DNA from: Synechococcus sp. M44_DOE_062
GTDB taxonomy: Bacteria; Cyanobacteriota; Cyanobacteriia; Thermostichales; Thermostichaceae
Direction: 5' to 3'
Length of the DNA stretch: 64,000 nt
Assembly: GCA_015295985.1 (NCBI GenBank)
Contig: DVDX01000023.1
Span: 62,001-126,000 of the forward strand
Positions within the stretch are counted from its first letter, which is position 1. Every line of letters starts with the position of its first letter. The notes beneath the pieces are model-generated. The model was given only the letters and a program-made list of their open reading frames with translations. It was not told the origin of the DNA and did not search any database. This document shows, piece after piece, positions 16,526 through 26,169 of this stretch. A program made the translations under genes and the position numbers.

Positions 16526-17449
16526 ATGAGCACAGCCCAAGGCCCAACCGCCTCTCGCCTCGACCCTCTCCCCCCAGGAGAGGGAGGAATAGCGGCCAAC
16601 CCCCTGCTGGAGTGGGATCCCGTCCTGCAGCACAAGTTCCAGCAGCTTGTCCAGATCTTCGCCGAGATGGAGCGGGTCTTGGTGGCCTACTCTGGGGGAA
16701 TAGATAGCAGCTTGGTGGCCAAGTTGGCCTGGGATCAGTTGGGGGAGCGGGCTCTGGCCGTCACCGCTGCTTCTCCTTCGCTGCTGCCCGAAGATCTGGA
16801 GGAGGCAATTCAGCAGGCTCGGCAAATTGGGATTCCCCATCAGATCGTCGAAACCCATGAGCTGGAGGATCCGAGCTACGCCGCCAACCCCGTTAACCGG
16901 TGTTACTTCTGCAAAAGCCACTTGCACGATACCTTGCGCCTGTTGGCCCAAGCCCAGGGATATGACCATGTGGTGGATGGCCTCAATGCCGACGATCTTG
17001 CCGATTACCGACCGGGGACACAGGCAGCTCGGGAGCGCGGCGTGCGTTCCCCCTTGGCGGAGGTGGGGATGAGCAAGCTGGAGGTGCGGCAATTGTCTCG
17101 CCACCTGGGGCTGTCTTGGTGGGATAAACCGGCCCAGCCCTGTCTCAGCTCCCGCTTTCCGTATGGAGAGGCGATCACCGCCGAGAAGCTACGTCGGGTG
17201 GGAGCGGCAGAGCGCTATTTGCGCAGCTTGGGTTGGCGGCAGGTTAGGGTGCGCTCGGAAAAGGATACTGCCCGCATCGAACTTCCCCCCGATCAGATCC
17301 TGGAGTTTGTGCAGAAAACGGATCTCTCAGCCTTGGTCGCAGCCTTGCAGGCGGTGGGCTATCTCTATGTCAGTCTTGATCTGGAGGGCTACCGCAGCGG
17401 CAAGCTCAACCGAGTCCTCAACCCTTCCCAGTTGGCCACGAGCCAATAG
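16526..17449 (+). CDS. larE: ATP-dependent sacrificial sulfur transferase LarE-like
   Basis: PP-loop enzyme that donates sulfur during synthesis of the nickel-pincer cofactor of lactate racemase and relatives. About 307 residues from the ATG at 16526. The PP-loop SGGIDSS is at residues 56-62. A CYFCK segment is at 126-130. The sacrificial-type Cys is in PAQPCLSSR near residue 206, at the position described for LarE. The Cys-desulfurising variants have three Cys clustered; here only the single Cys is evident, consistent with the sacrificial type. No larA, larB or larC lies nearby, so either these are elsewhere or the protein has another sulfur-transfer role. Confidence 0.85.
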   Translation: MSTAQGPTASRLDPLPPGEGGIAANPLLEWDPVLQHKFQQLVQIFAEMERVLVAYSGGIDSSLVAKLAWDQLGERALAVTAASPSLLPEDLEEAIQQARQIGIPHQIVETHELEDPSYAANPVNRCYFCKSHLHDTLRLLAQAQGYDHVVDGLNADDLADYRPGTQAARERGVRSPLAEVGMSKLEVRQLSRHLGLSWWDKPAQPCLSSRFPYGEAITAEKLRRVGAAERYLRSLGWRQVRVRSEKDTARIELPPDQILEFVQKTDLSALVAALQAVGYLYVSLDLEGYRSGKLNRVLNPSQLATSQ

Positions 17450-17505
17450 ACTGGGGAAGCCGTAGGGGATGTGTGTTGAAGTTTCGCGCCGGGTGATGGG
17501 GAGGT

Positions 17506-19338
17506 ATGAGAGGGTTGCGGTTGCTCTGGCTCTGCCTAGGAGTACTGGGGTTGGCAGTTGCCGGCCCTGCTGCGGCTCAGGTGGAACCACAGAAGAAGGG
17601 GGTCGCCCAGCCCATAAGTACGACCGACCTCGGCGCCCTTGCCGACCGAACGTTACGGCTGCGTTCTGATCGGCAAACCTTCGACCAACGGGCGGAAGTT
17701 TTCCAGGCGGAAGGCAATGTGGAGATGCGGCTGGGTCGCTCTGTGTTGCGGGCGGATCGCCTGCGCATTGAGCTGCGACAGCGGCGGGCTGTGGCCGAGG
17801 GCAATGTCTCTATCCAACTGGATCGGCAGCGCATTCAGGGATCCCGCCTGGAATACGACTTTGAGCAGGAGCGGGGATTTGTGGAAGAGGCCTTCGGGCA
17901 GGTGGACATTGGCCAGTTGCAGGCCAGTGGATCCCCGGCAGCCGCTTTGGCTCCAGAGCGGTTGGTGCGCTTTCGTGCCGTCCGCATCCGCTTTGATGCC
18001 AACACCTGGGAAGGAGAACAGGTGCGGCTGACCAACGACCCGCTGGATCCGCCGGAGTTGGAGATTCGCAGCCCAAGGGTGACCTCCACCTTGCAGGCAG
18101 ATGGTTCCAGCCTGCTGATTGCCGAGGCGGGGCAATTGGTTTTTGACCAAGTCTTGTTTCTGCCTCTGCCCATTCGGTTGCGCTTCGACTCATTGAACCG
18201 TCAGCCTCCGGTCAGTATCTTCTACGATGATTTCGACAGGGAAGAATTGCGGCGGGGCTTGATCCTGCAACCCAACTTCGAGCTGCTGCGGGATCCCAAC
18301 GTGAGCTTGGTGCTCTCCCCGCAACTGTATCCACAACGCCTTTGGGGCAGCGACCGGGGAGTTTTGGATGGGATCGGGCTGCGGGCCGATTTTCGTTGGC
18401 GACAACCGGAAGCCAATGCCCAAACCTCGCTGTTTGCCGAGCTGCGAGGGATCGTCTTCCAGGAGTTTGCTCAGCGCTTACGAGCTCAGGTTGAACACCG
18501 CATCACCACCGGCGATGGCGGAGAAGTTACCTACACCTACGCCTATCGGGAGCGCTTCTTTAGCGGTCGCCTGGGGTTTCAAATTGTGGAAAACCGCCTC
18601 GGTGCCAGCTATCGCTCCCCTACTCTGCGCCTGGGCAACACCGGCTTGGATCTCAGCTACCGCATAGCCGTCGACTACATTGATGCCTTGGGACAGCCGG
18701 ATGAAATCGACCTGGATCCGGAGTTGGCCTTGGCCAATACCACCGACCGCCTTCAGCTCTCCCGCCTGCAACTGGGGGCAACCTTGAATCGCTCCTTCCC
18801 CCTTTGGAGTCCTCCCAAGACGGCAGCGGATCCCCCACCCCGCTTTTCCGCTTTGCCCATCGAGCAAGGGATCTGGCTGAACACCGGCGTGAGCAGCAGC
18901 CAGTCTTTTTACTCCAATGGTCGGGCCCAGAGCTACACTGCCGGTAGCATTGGCATCGATGCGGTGATTGGGGCTTTTGTGGCCGATACCTTTGACTACA
19001 CCAACCTGAGGGTGACCTACTCCAACGGTTTTCTGGCCGGAGCCTCACCGTTTTTGTTCGACCGCATCACCACGCGGGAACAGCTCGTTTTGGGCTTTTT
19101 GCAACAACTGTACGGCCCGCTGCGGGTAGGGGCAGAGACGACGGTAGATTTGCAGTCAGGCCAGCAGGTGGATGTCGTCTATCGCCTGGGCTATGACCGC
19201 CGCACCTATGGCTTCAGCCTGCAATACAATCCAGTGCGCCAGTCGGGGGCTCTGGAGCTGCGGGTGGAGGGCCTGAACTGGGATCCCGGCCAGTCCTCGC
19301 CGCAGATGACGACCGGATCGCGGATCCACGAGCCTTGA
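17506..19338 (+). CDS. DUF3769 / LptD (OstA)-like outer membrane protein
   Basis: 610 residues with a signal peptide (LLWLCLGVLGLAVAGPAAAQ). Residues 60-120 carry an OstA/LptA-type beta-jellyroll repeat: FQAEGNVEMRLGRSVLRADRL, then VAEGNVSIQLDRQRIQGSRLEYD, each with the EGNV turn. The rest is rich in alternating aromatic strands, consistent with a large beta-barrel (for example VDVVYRLGYDRRTYGFSLQYNPV near the end). This is the cyanobacterial form of an LPS-transport barrel and probably places lipopolysaccharide in the outer membrane. That function is inferred from the OstA domain and barrel. No lpt partner gene is adjacent. Confidence 0.82.
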   Translation: MRGLRLLWLCLGVLGLAVAGPAAAQVEPQKKGVAQPISTTDLGALADRTLRLRSDRQTFDQRAEVFQAEGNVEMRLGRSVLRADRLRIELRQRRAVAEGNVSIQLDRQRIQGSRLEYDFEQERGFVEEAFGQVDIGQLQASGSPAAALAPERLVRFRAVRIRFDANTWEGEQVRLTNDPLDPPELEIRSPRVTSTLQADGSSLLIAEAGQLVFDQVLFLPLPIRLRFDSLNRQPPVSIFYDDFDREELRRGLILQPNFELLRDPNVSLVLSPQLYPQRLWGSDRGVLDGIGLRADFRWRQPEANAQTSLFAELRGIVFQEFAQRLRAQVEHRITTGDGGEVTYTYAYRERFFSGRLGFQIVENRLGASYRSPTLRLGNTGLDLSYRIAVDYIDALGQPDEIDLDPELALANTTDRLQLSRLQLGATLNRSFPLWSPPKTAADPPPRFSALPIEQGIWLNTGVSSSQSFYSNGRAQSYTAGSIGIDAVIGAFVADTFDYTNLRVTYSNGFLAGASPFLFDRITTREQLVLGFLQQLYGPLRVGAETTVDLQSGQQVDVVYRLGYDRRTYGFSLQYNPVRQSGALELRVEGLNWDPGQSSPQMTTGSRIHEP

Positions 19339-19619
19339 TCCCCAAACTCCAAGGAAGCCTAAAAATGTAATCTTGACTACTACTCTGCGGAGATTTTCTA
19401 TGAGAAACTGCTCAGAACTGGGGCAAAACCCTAATTCAAATCTTCCTGGAATTGCAGAACCCTCCTGGAAATCGAAACAGTAAGATAAAATACAGAAGTT
19501 ATTTTTTCTAGGATTGATTTCTGCCAGTTGGGATCGCCGTATCGCAGACTACAGCAGTGATCCCCAGGCGGTGCTAGGGTAGATAATAGGCTGAGCAAAG
19601 TGGGCTGGTGATCTGAACA

Positions 19620-19901
19620 ATGCAAACACTCGATGCAATCCCCGATAAAAAACGAGCAGAGCGAATAACCTGTAGCTACATCAATGCGACCAGCTCTATT
19701 CAGGTGATTCGCATCACGAATATCGAAAACTGGTACTTTGAGCGGGTGGTCTTTCCAGGCCAGCGGCTGCTGTTTGAGGCGGTGCCTGGAGCCAAGCTGG
19801 AGATTCACACAGGCATGATGGCCAGTTCCATTCTGGCGGATACCATCCCCTGTGAAAAGCTGCGCGTTCGAGAAACGGAGCCGGTGACTGTGGGTGCCTA
19901 G
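19620..19901 (+). CDS. DUF1830 domain protein
   Basis: 93 residues. The pattern CSYINATSSIQVIRITNIENWYFERVVFPGQ (about residues 19-49) matches the small cyanobacterial DUF1830 family of unknown function. A Cys at the start of the domain and the FPGQRLLFEA strand are the conserved features. It stands alone between the OstA-like gene and a convergent lipoprotein gene. TAGATAAT, a plausible -10 region, lies about 45 bp upstream of the ATG. Confidence 0.8.
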   Translation: MQTLDAIPDKKRAERITCSYINATSSIQVIRITNIENWYFERVVFPGQRLLFEAVPGAKLEIHTGMMASSILADTIPCEKLRVRETEPVTVGA

Positions 19902-19925
19902 ATCTCCAGAGGCCAGCAGTGCGGA

Positions 19926-20333
19926 CTAGGTTTCCCGGCTTTGCTGCTTTCTTTCCTCTCGTTCTGGACTGAGGGAAGATTGGGGTGAGGGGCTGGCGGA
20001 GCGGCGGGGCTTGGGAGGTAGGGGGATATCCAGGAAACGGGCGCTTAATCTTACCAGGCTGGTCTCTTGGGGCGGCCAAGGGATCCCCAACCAACGGGCT
20101 GTGAGCTCCAGCAAGCTGGGGGGTGGTGTCGGGGTAGGAGTTGGCGTGGGTGGTGGGGTGGGATAGAGATCTAGGCGCGGTGGCCGTGGGGTACTGACCC
20201 GAAAAGCATCGGGGGGCGGTTGGGTCAGAGGTACATTCGGATCCCCGCATCCCAGCAAGCCCAGTCCGCCGGCAAGCAACAGGCCGTACAGCTTTTGGGT
20301 ACCTCTACCGCCCATGAATACACTGCTGGACAT
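19926..20333 (-). CDS. proline-rich lipoprotein, hypothetical
   Basis: 135 residues. A type II signal peptide is visible: a basic start, hydrophobic LLLAGGLGLLGC with the lipobox Cys near residue 29, then a tract of Thr-Pro repeats (TPPPTPTPTPTPPPS), which suggests a cell-wall-spanning or extended linker. The remainder contains two similar short blocks, LTARWLGIPWPP and LSARFLDIPLPP. Function unknown. It follows the 242-residue membrane protein gene by 13 bp on the same strand. Confidence 0.7.
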   Translation of the reverse strand: MSSSVFMGGRGTQKLYGLLLAGGLGLLGCGDPNVPLTQPPPDAFRVSTPRPPRLDLYPTPPPTPTPTPTPPPSLLELTARWLGIPWPPQETSLVRLSARFLDIPLPPKPRRSASPSPQSSLSPEREERKQQSRET

Positions 20334-20346
20334 CTCTAACGGGGTA

Positions 20347-21072
20347 TCATCGGGATCCCAAGGTTCCGAGCTGGGCTTGTAAATCTTCCGCTAGGCCGGA
20401 TAGCTGGCGAGCCAGGGTTGCGTAGCGGTTGCCAGTCAAGTTTTTGGCGGTAAATTGCTCTAACAGTTGCTGATCCCGGGCAACCATTTGGTTGAGATAC
20501 TGAGCCACAGAGGCTTTTGGATCCTCGATTAAAGCTCGGCACACCTGCAGGGCCATCACCAGTTGGGCCCGCACCTGCAAAAACAGCGACTGGATGTACT
20601 TTTGCTCGGCCTCGCTGAGTTGCCGAAAATCCCGCCAATGCTGCCCCCCCTGCAGAGATTGTTGAAGTTCGTTTACCCAGTGGTTGTAGTCTTTTACTTT
20701 GCGGGCCAGATCGGTGGCAAACTTCATCACTTCAGGGGTGCTGTTGAGCAGATGGGCTTCCTGCCAACGCTGCCGGATGCGATGCAGGCTGTTTCCCAAG
20801 CGCAAGTTGGCTCTCAGGATCCCCAACAGGAGCAGCAGTAGGATCCCGGTAGCGGCGGCATAGGGCACCCAAGAGCCGGGATCCCGCATTCCCAAGAAGA
20901 TGATCAAAGCCATCGCCACCAAGCCAAAGGCCAGCATGCCCCAGAAACGTAGCCGCTGTTGCTGCAAACGCAGGTACTCTGCCCGCAGATCAAAGGCCTC
21001 GCAGCAAGCATCCAGATCGGCGGCCATGAGCTGGCGAAACTCGTCCGCGGAGATCGGTTCCACATTCATCAT
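20347..21072 (-). CDS. hypothetical two-TM membrane protein
   Basis: About 241 residues from the tandem ATG at 21072/21069, preceded by AAGGG; an upstream in-frame start at 21132 is less likely. Two adjacent membrane segments (MLAFGLVAMALIIFLGM and YAAATGILLLLLLGILRA, about residues 45-92) are followed by a long helical cytosolic domain with several amphipathic stretches (HRIRQRWQEAHLLN, AEQKYIQSLFLQVRAQLVMALQVC). No catalytic motif is seen. It forms a likely operon with the DUF3110 gene upstream and the lipoprotein downstream. Confidence 0.7.
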   Translation of the reverse strand: MMNVEPISADEFRQLMAADLDACCEAFDLRAEYLRLQQQRLRFWGMLAFGLVAMALIIFLGMRDPGSWVPYAAATGILLLLLLGILRANLRLGNSLHRIRQRWQEAHLLNSTPEVMKFATDLARKVKDYNHWVNELQQSLQGGQHWRDFRQLSEAEQKYIQSLFLQVRAQLVMALQVCRALIEDPKASVAQYLNQMVARDQQLLEQFTAKNLTGNRYATLARQLSGLAEDLQAQLGTLGSR

Positions 21073-21113
21073 CGAGGGCACCCTTAACGCAAGTGGATCG
21101 ACGCCGAACGGCA

Positions 21114-21656
21114 TCAAGATCTGCCCTGCCAATCACGGGCAGCTTCTGTACTTTCTTGTAGAGGCTCTAGGGTTTCGCTGGCCGGAACCACCATCAACCC
21201 ATATCCTCCCCCGCGACAAAAATCGACGATCTCCTGTGTGTCAAAACGCTCTGCCACGGGCTTGGGCAGTCCCTGTTGAGCCAGCCTCTGCGCATATTTT
21301 CTTGCCGCAAACGAGCTCTCAAAAGCAATGACAATATCTTGACCCCCAACCTGGCGCGTACAGATCCCCTCTTGCCCATTGGCTTGGTAGAGCAGCACGA
21401 TCACCTGGGGGGGCAAGTCTTCTGGGCTAACCCAAGACAACCCCTTCTCAGCCTGGGATCCCCCGCTGAGCAATACATCCCGCGCTTCCTTCAACCGCGC
21501 CAGTTGCGCCTCTAGCAAGGGTCTTTGTCGCTCGTCCTCCAGTTCCGCGAGGGCAGTACTGAGGGTTTGGTATTCCTGAAACAATCGCCCCCGGATCTGC
21601 CGCTCGGTTGCATCCGGCGGAAGGTTGAGAATCTGAAGGGCTTCGGTGGTGCTCAT
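21114..21656 (-). CDS. DUF3110 domain protein with N-terminal J-like helix region
   Basis: 180 residues from the ATG at 21656. The first 65 residues (TTEALQILNLPPDATERQIRGRLFQEY) resemble the helix I-II region of a J-domain but lack the HPD tripeptide. They are a J-like fold without the Hsp70-stimulating motif. Residues 85-150 (PPQVIVLLYQANGQEGICTRQVGGQDIVIAFES...RYAQRLA-type pattern) match DUF3110, a small domain common in cyanobacteria and plants. Function unknown. The downstream membrane-protein gene starts about 40 bp after its stop. Confidence 0.75.
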   Translation of the reverse strand: MSTTEALQILNLPPDATERQIRGRLFQEYQTLSTALAELEDERQRPLLEAQLARLKEARDVLLSGGSQAEKGLSWVSPEDLPPQVIVLLYQANGQEGICTRQVGGQDIVIAFESSFAARKYAQRLAQQGLPKPVAERFDTQEIVDFCRGGGYGLMVVPASETLEPLQESTEAARDWQGRS

Positions 21657-21772
21657 CATAGGCTCTGATTCATTCAAAATCATTGCCTAGACTAGCTGTT
21701 CTGAGAGTCCCTGGAGAGAAATTCTGCGATGATCGTGGCTGCCCGTTTTCTCGGCCAGACGAGAGGGTGGAC

Positions 21773-22000
21773 TCACCAAATGCGGCGATGATTACTTCCA
21801 TCTTGGGGCTGCTCAGCAGGGGAATCGGCTTTGGGTTGGTCGGATAAAGAGGGAAGGGGAAAGCCCAACTCAAAAGCCTCTCGTGCCAGCAAAGCCAGCA
21901 GAGATGGATTCGACTGGGCGCGTTTCACCCGCTCTTTGAGACGATTCCACAGGTGTGCTCGGTGGATGCGTTCCAACTCTTCTCTCTGTCCACGTATCAT
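21773..22000 (-). CDS. small hypothetical protein
   Basis: 75 residues, basic and helical in the first half (ERIHRAHLWNRLKERVKRAQ), with a Pro/Gln-rich tail. The case for a gene is the strong ribosome-binding site AGGAGAGGT about eight bases before the ATG at 22000. No family is recognised. Confidence 0.5.
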   Translation of the reverse strand: MIRGQREELERIHRAHLWNRLKERVKRAQSNPSLLALLAREAFELGFPLPSLSDQPKADSPAEQPQDGSNHRRIW

Positions 22001-22233
22001 GCTGTTCCCACCTCTCCTGTATCAATCCTAACTAAGCAATGGGGGAGCTGGTGTCAGGGAACTTTGATGGATTTTAGGGGATGGGATCCTGATTTTCTCC
22101 GAGTTGACCCGTCTCCCTGGGGTTGCCAGCAGGGAACAACGTTCACCTCTGTGTTGCAGCAAGCCCGTCTTCGGAATGCACAAGGGCGGGATCCGACAGT
22201 TTTTCTGAGGATATTTCGGGATCCCTGCTCGCT

Positions 22234-22581
22234 TTAGAGGTCTTCTGCACAGAGAACTGCAGCTTTGAGGGGGCCAGCTTGCCCTAACCTATCCAAAAAA
22301 TGCTGCAAGAGCTGAAAACTGGGTGGGTTAAGGCTGTAGTAAATCCAGCGGCCCTGCTGGCGAGCATTGACCAATTTCGCATCGCGCAGGGTTTTCAGGT
22401 GAAACGAGAGCTTGGATTGGCTCACCTTCAGCTCCTCGCAGAGATCACAAACGCACAGCTCGCGCCCCTGCAGCAGTTGCAGCACACGCAGGCGAATCGG
22501 GTCGGAGAGAGCGTGGAACCCCGCCCGCACCTGCTCATCCATCCAATCCCCTTCTACCTCGACCAGCAGCGAAACCATCAT
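22234..22581 (-). CDS. ArsR/SmtB-family transcriptional regulator
   Basis: 115 residues. Winged-helix repressor: ALSDPIRLRVLQLLQG at residues 24-39, then GRELCVCDLCEELKVSQSKLSFHLKTLRDAKLV. ELCVCDLC in the alpha3 helix provides the vicinal Cys pair used by ArsR-type arsenite sensors, with a third Cys three residues on. The recognition helix is SQSKLSFHLKTL. Metalloid sensing is inferred from the Cys motif. No arsenic-resistance gene is adjacent; the ArsA-like gene lies 20 kb away. Confidence 0.88.
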   Translation of the reverse strand: MMVSLLVEVEGDWMDEQVRAGFHALSDPIRLRVLQLLQGRELCVCDLCEELKVSQSKLSFHLKTLRDAKLVNARQQGRWIYYSLNPPSFQLLQHFLDRLGQAGPLKAAVLCAEDL

Positions 22582-22671
22582 TCAACCAGGGTAGCAGGAG
22601 TTTTGCGCTTTAGTTGTCGGTTGATTGAGGGGCGGGGGAAAGGCGCGACAATTAACCGGCTCGGCAGCATC

Positions 22672-23889
22672 TCACTCGACGGCCAGCAAATACAGACCTT
22701 CCGGTTCAGAAGGGATCAGTCGATACGGATCCTTCTGATTGGCCTGTTCACAAAGATTGGCAAAAGACTGCAAACCTTCCAAGCGTTCTGCGAGTTCGCT
22801 GAGGGTGTCGAGATACTCCGCCAAGCCCGCTTGAGTCAGGTACCAAGATTTGTCCAGCTCCCGAAAATAGGTCATCTGAAACTCCACCGAGAGATTCTTC
22901 TCTCTGAGAAAGCGCTCCTGCGGAGTTAGGGATCGGTCAAAGGGAGAAAGACGGGCAATGCGCTGGATCCGCTGGCTGGGGATGTAGGGGGCAAAGCGGG
23001 GGGCCATGTAGGTGTATGCTGTTTGCAGTTGAGGCCGATCTGCCGGCAAGAGAGCAGCACACCACCTTTCACTGAGCTGACGGAAACGGGGAACCTCAGA
23101 GTTGAGACTATCCACCGCATCTCGAAGGTACCCATGCTTAATCAAAAGCTGGGACTCGGTTGCCAAAGAGACCGCCCAACCCTTGAGGGCAACATCGCTG
23201 AGCAGCAAATGGTGGGCTTGGCGCTCAACGGGAATCTGATGAGCCTGATCGAAGAAAAAAGCGCGGGTTTCTGCTAAAACCTTAAGGGCATCACGAGGAG
23301 AAGCGTCGGGAAATCTTTTTAGGCTGGCCAGTTCTGCTTGGAGCTTGGCAAGGCTTTGGATAAAGATGGCGCGATGTAAGTTGGAAATAGCCTCCAGAAT
23401 CTCAGCCCTACTTCGTATAGCGAGGATTTGTAGGTAAGCAAGTTGTCCAGCAAGCGTCTCAAGCTTCGAGCCAATATCTTCAATCCCACTCCTAACAAAG
23501 TTTTCAAGATTGATAATGGAGTCCTGCAATTGGTTTAGCCGAAAGTGCATGTAGGTGAAACCAATGGCGCTGACCCCTAGATTCAAAGCGCTGGCCCCGG
23601 CGGTCACTTGGGAAAGGCCCAAAAGGCTGGTGGCAGTGCGTTGCAGAACCTCAAGCTTTCGATGGGTAGCTTGGTGACCAAGGGTATTGATCACCGGATC
23701 TAAAACACTAACAATCGGAGGAACAGGAGCATTCGTCAGCAAGCTCGTCAGTCCAGGAGATTCCGCTAGGTGCTTGACAATGCGACCTGTGCCGGCCTCT
23801 CGAATCACGCCCCCATAGCGAACCAGGGATCCATCCAGGAGCCCGCTAACAATTGGAGCCGAAGCAAAAAGAAGAGTTGGAATTAGCAT
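22672..23889 (-). CDS. hypothetical protein, partner gene of dynamin-like operon
   Basis: 405 residues from the ATG at 23889, supported by AAGGGG ten bases upstream; the longer open frame has no such site. The first 25 residues are hydrophobic (LIPTLLFASAPIVSGLL). A Gly/Ala-rich hydrophobic segment (LGLSQVTAGASALNLGVSAIGFTYMHF, around residues 92-117) could be a membrane hairpin and leads directly into a helical coiled-coil-like region (RLNQLQDSIINLENFV). The C-terminal 200 residues are helical and soluble. It is the last gene of the low-GC operon headed by the GTPase pseudogene. Not recognised; membrane association is inferred. Confidence 0.72.
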   Translation of the reverse strand: MLIPTLLFASAPIVSGLLDGSLVRYGGVIREAGTGRIVKHLAESPGLTSLLTNAPVPPIVSVLDPVINTLGHQATHRKLEVLQRTATSLLGLSQVTAGASALNLGVSAIGFTYMHFRLNQLQDSIINLENFVRSGIEDIGSKLETLAGQLAYLQILAIRSRAEILEAISNLHRAIFIQSLAKLQAELASLKRFPDASPRDALKVLAETRAFFFDQAHQIPVERQAHHLLLSDVALKGWAVSLATESQLLIKHGYLRDAVDSLNSEVPRFRQLSERWCAALLPADRPQLQTAYTYMAPRFAPYIPSQRIQRIARLSPFDRSLTPQERFLREKNLSVEFQMTYFRELDKSWYLTQAGLAEYLDTLSELAERLEGLQSFANLCEQANQKDPYRLIPSEPEGLYLLAVE

Positions 23890-23908
23890 GGCTTGTAGTC
23901 CCCTTAGG

Positions 23909-24511
23909 TTAAACAGGGTAGAAACCTTTCTTCGTAAGAGACTCCAGATACACCAGGGGAGAGACTCCCACAACCTTTGCCTTGCCTGCCAGTTTCAGAA
24001 ATGCATCTCGTCGATCGAGGGAACTTACACCCCTAGCCAATCCGGGAATGTCTTCATCGAGCTGGAGAGCAACCAAGCGAAAAGCACTTTCATCACCTGG
24101 CTTTGCTACTGGAACGCCCTTGCCTTGCAAGATGTCGACAAACTTGTTGGCTTCTAGCTCTGCTTGTGTTCCTCTCCAAATATATTTGGATTTCTCATAC
24201 AAGAGTTCGCATATATCTCTTTCAAGATAAATACCTTTTTCTGGGTCAGGAAAGTCGACAGAGGAAAACTTGTGGGATGAGCCAGTTCTCAACGCTAATA
24301 TAACAAAGTATGGAAATTTTTTGGCTAGAGGTACCAAGCTAGGGCCAATGCCAGGCTTGAGTAGAGCATCAGCAACAAAAAATGCACTCACTGCACCAAA
24401 AAGAGCTCCCACTGGCCCCAAAGCGGCGCTACCAACCGCAGCTCCGATCCCTAAGGCTGCAGCTCTGGCAAACTGCTCTCTCTGGCTCTGATCCATATTG
24501 TTTCCGTTCAT
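23909..24511 (-). CDS. hypothetical protein with glycine-zipper membrane segment
   Basis: 200 residues. An N-terminal glycine-zipper helix (ALGIGAAVGSAALGPVGALF, about residues 19-38) with GxxxG-type spacing suggests membrane insertion or oligomerisation. The remainder is soluble, mixed alpha/beta, ending SPLVYLESLTKKGFYPV. The ATG overlaps the upstream TGA as ATGA, so translation is coupled to the end of the GTPase frame. The gene is AT-rich and contains no GGGATCCC, unlike the rest of the window. Function unknown; position suggests a partner of the dynamin-like GTPase. Confidence 0.75.
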   Translation of the reverse strand: MNGNNMDQSQREQFARAAALGIGAAVGSAALGPVGALFGAVSAFFVADALLKPGIGPSLVPLAKKFPYFVILALRTGSSHKFSSVDFPDPEKGIYLERDICELLYEKSKYIWRGTQAELEANKFVDILQGKGVPVAKPGDESAFRLVALQLDEDIPGLARGVSSLDRRDAFLKLAGKAKVVGVSPLVYLESLTKKGFYPV

Positions 24512-24735
24512 CCTTGTTTACTCCCTACTAAGCAAAACAAATCCTGAACCAGGCACGTGATTTTTCTCTTTCTATCCTCTAGATTGTTAACTAAAGTCAT
24601 TGTTTCCTCAAGACCCTTTTCAATCAGCCCTCTCTGCCTATCCAGCTCATCCTCAGCTAGCCTGCTTGCTTGCTCAGCCGACTTTTGGACGACATCTTTA
24701 AGGTCAGACATGTAGCTCGTAATCCAATTTTTCAA
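24508..24735 (-). pseudogene. GTPase fragment 5: C-terminal coiled coil
   Basis: 75 codons from a TTG, or fewer from the ATG at 24711, in the same frame as the GTPase. Helical and charged (AEQASRLAEDELDRQRGLIEKG). It could be a real small gene, because its TGA overlaps the next ATG. Fragment 4 (24778-24990, 70 codons) lies between it and fragment 3. Confidence 0.45.
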
Positions 24736-25065
24736 AACATTCCACAGCCTTTGCTTCCCAGACCTAACTCCTTCTGACTACTGCTTTGCCATTTCGTCAA
24801 AGTTAGGCACAGTCAGGCATTGATATAACTTTTTTCCAACAATCTTTTCGTCATAAGTTCCTCCAAAGCAAGACCGACGCTTCTCCACAGTTTGTGTGAT
24901 GAGTTCCTTTTGATCCGATACTTTTATTGGATCTTCAAATATAATGACTTCTCGAACGGAGGGCGTCCTAGTCTCTGCATAGTTTCTCATCTTGTTTAGA
25001 ATCAGCTCTCTGACTCCTAGCGCATCGGCAGAGTTAGTGTGAATGCTACTTAGAATTTCAGTAAT

Positions 25066-26112
25066 CTAATCAGTCAGTTGTGAGACTAAGTGACCACTAA
25101 AACCCTCAAAGGTTTGCGCCTTCGCTTGAAGCAGAAACTCCGACCTATGCTCAAGGGCCTCCCTGACCGATTGATATAAAGCTAGGACTGAACCCTCAGC
25201 TCTTTCTATTTTCTGATGTCGCTTCCCACCCCCCTCTTTAACTTCTACCTTAAGCACTAGGGCGTTTCCATGATGCTCGCAGTCTCTTAGGGCTCTGATT
25301 GCTAGCTCACAGGCTCGGGAAACATAATTTGCCAAGTATGGGGGGATGAGCTTCACTAGAGAATCTTCAAGGTCATAAACACCAATTTCTTGCTTGAGAG
25401 TGTCTCGAATCGGGGCAATAATCTTATTGATGAGATCCCTAGCTTGCTCGTCAACAAAGTCAATAAATTCCGGAAAATCCTGCCACCCCTTTTCTCTGGC
25501 TTTGCATTCGATCTTAGATATAGACTCAGGGCTGCCGTCACTGTTGGCAACTTGGTTGATTATCTCTGCAACATCGCTGATGAAGCGGTTGATAACTGTA
25601 TTCATTTCTTTTCTACATTGCTCTTGTCTTTCTTGAACATATTTTCTTTGCCTATCCACTTCTTCCAGAGTCTCTATCCGTCTTGCTTCGATGAAGATGC
25701 TCAGTGTATCGCCAATATCTTTGGCCGAGTTGATGACTCCAAGCACGGCTGGCAGAATGGTAACCTTTGCAAATTCTGCCGCCAGCCTCTCCCGCAAGAC
25801 CTTCCACAGCAGATTACCACCGCTCCACTCCCTGGCGTATCCCAGCAATGCTCTCGTGTCTCCGTCAGATATCGCTAAGCCTTCCTCAACACCCTCTTCC
25901 AAATCCCTTAGCCAATCCCTCAGCTCCCTATTCCCCCTCGCGGAAGCTTTGATGAGGCCGGCGCAGTCTTGAAAGAAAGCGCTGAGCATCTGCCTTCTGG
26001 TATTGGAATCCACGTCAGATGATTCCGAAGAATTGGCTCCCCAGGCGCATTGAGTGTAAAAGAGCGCTATAGCAGAAAGTGGAACAATGAAAGGAAGTTC
26101 TGGGAGTTCCAA
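25066..26112 (-). pseudogene. GTPase fragment 3: helical stalk part
   Basis: 348 codons, largely helical and charged, with a hydrophobic patch near its start (PFIVPLSAIALFYTQ). An automated annotation would probably call this as a separate hypothetical gene from the TTG at 26112. The frame continues upstream to the TAA through TDDPLEQRIDDLRNEIKETL. Confidence 0.6.
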
Positions 26113-26169
26113 TGTCTCTTTAATTTCATTCCTCAGATCATCAATTCTTTGCTCAAGAGGGTCATCGGT

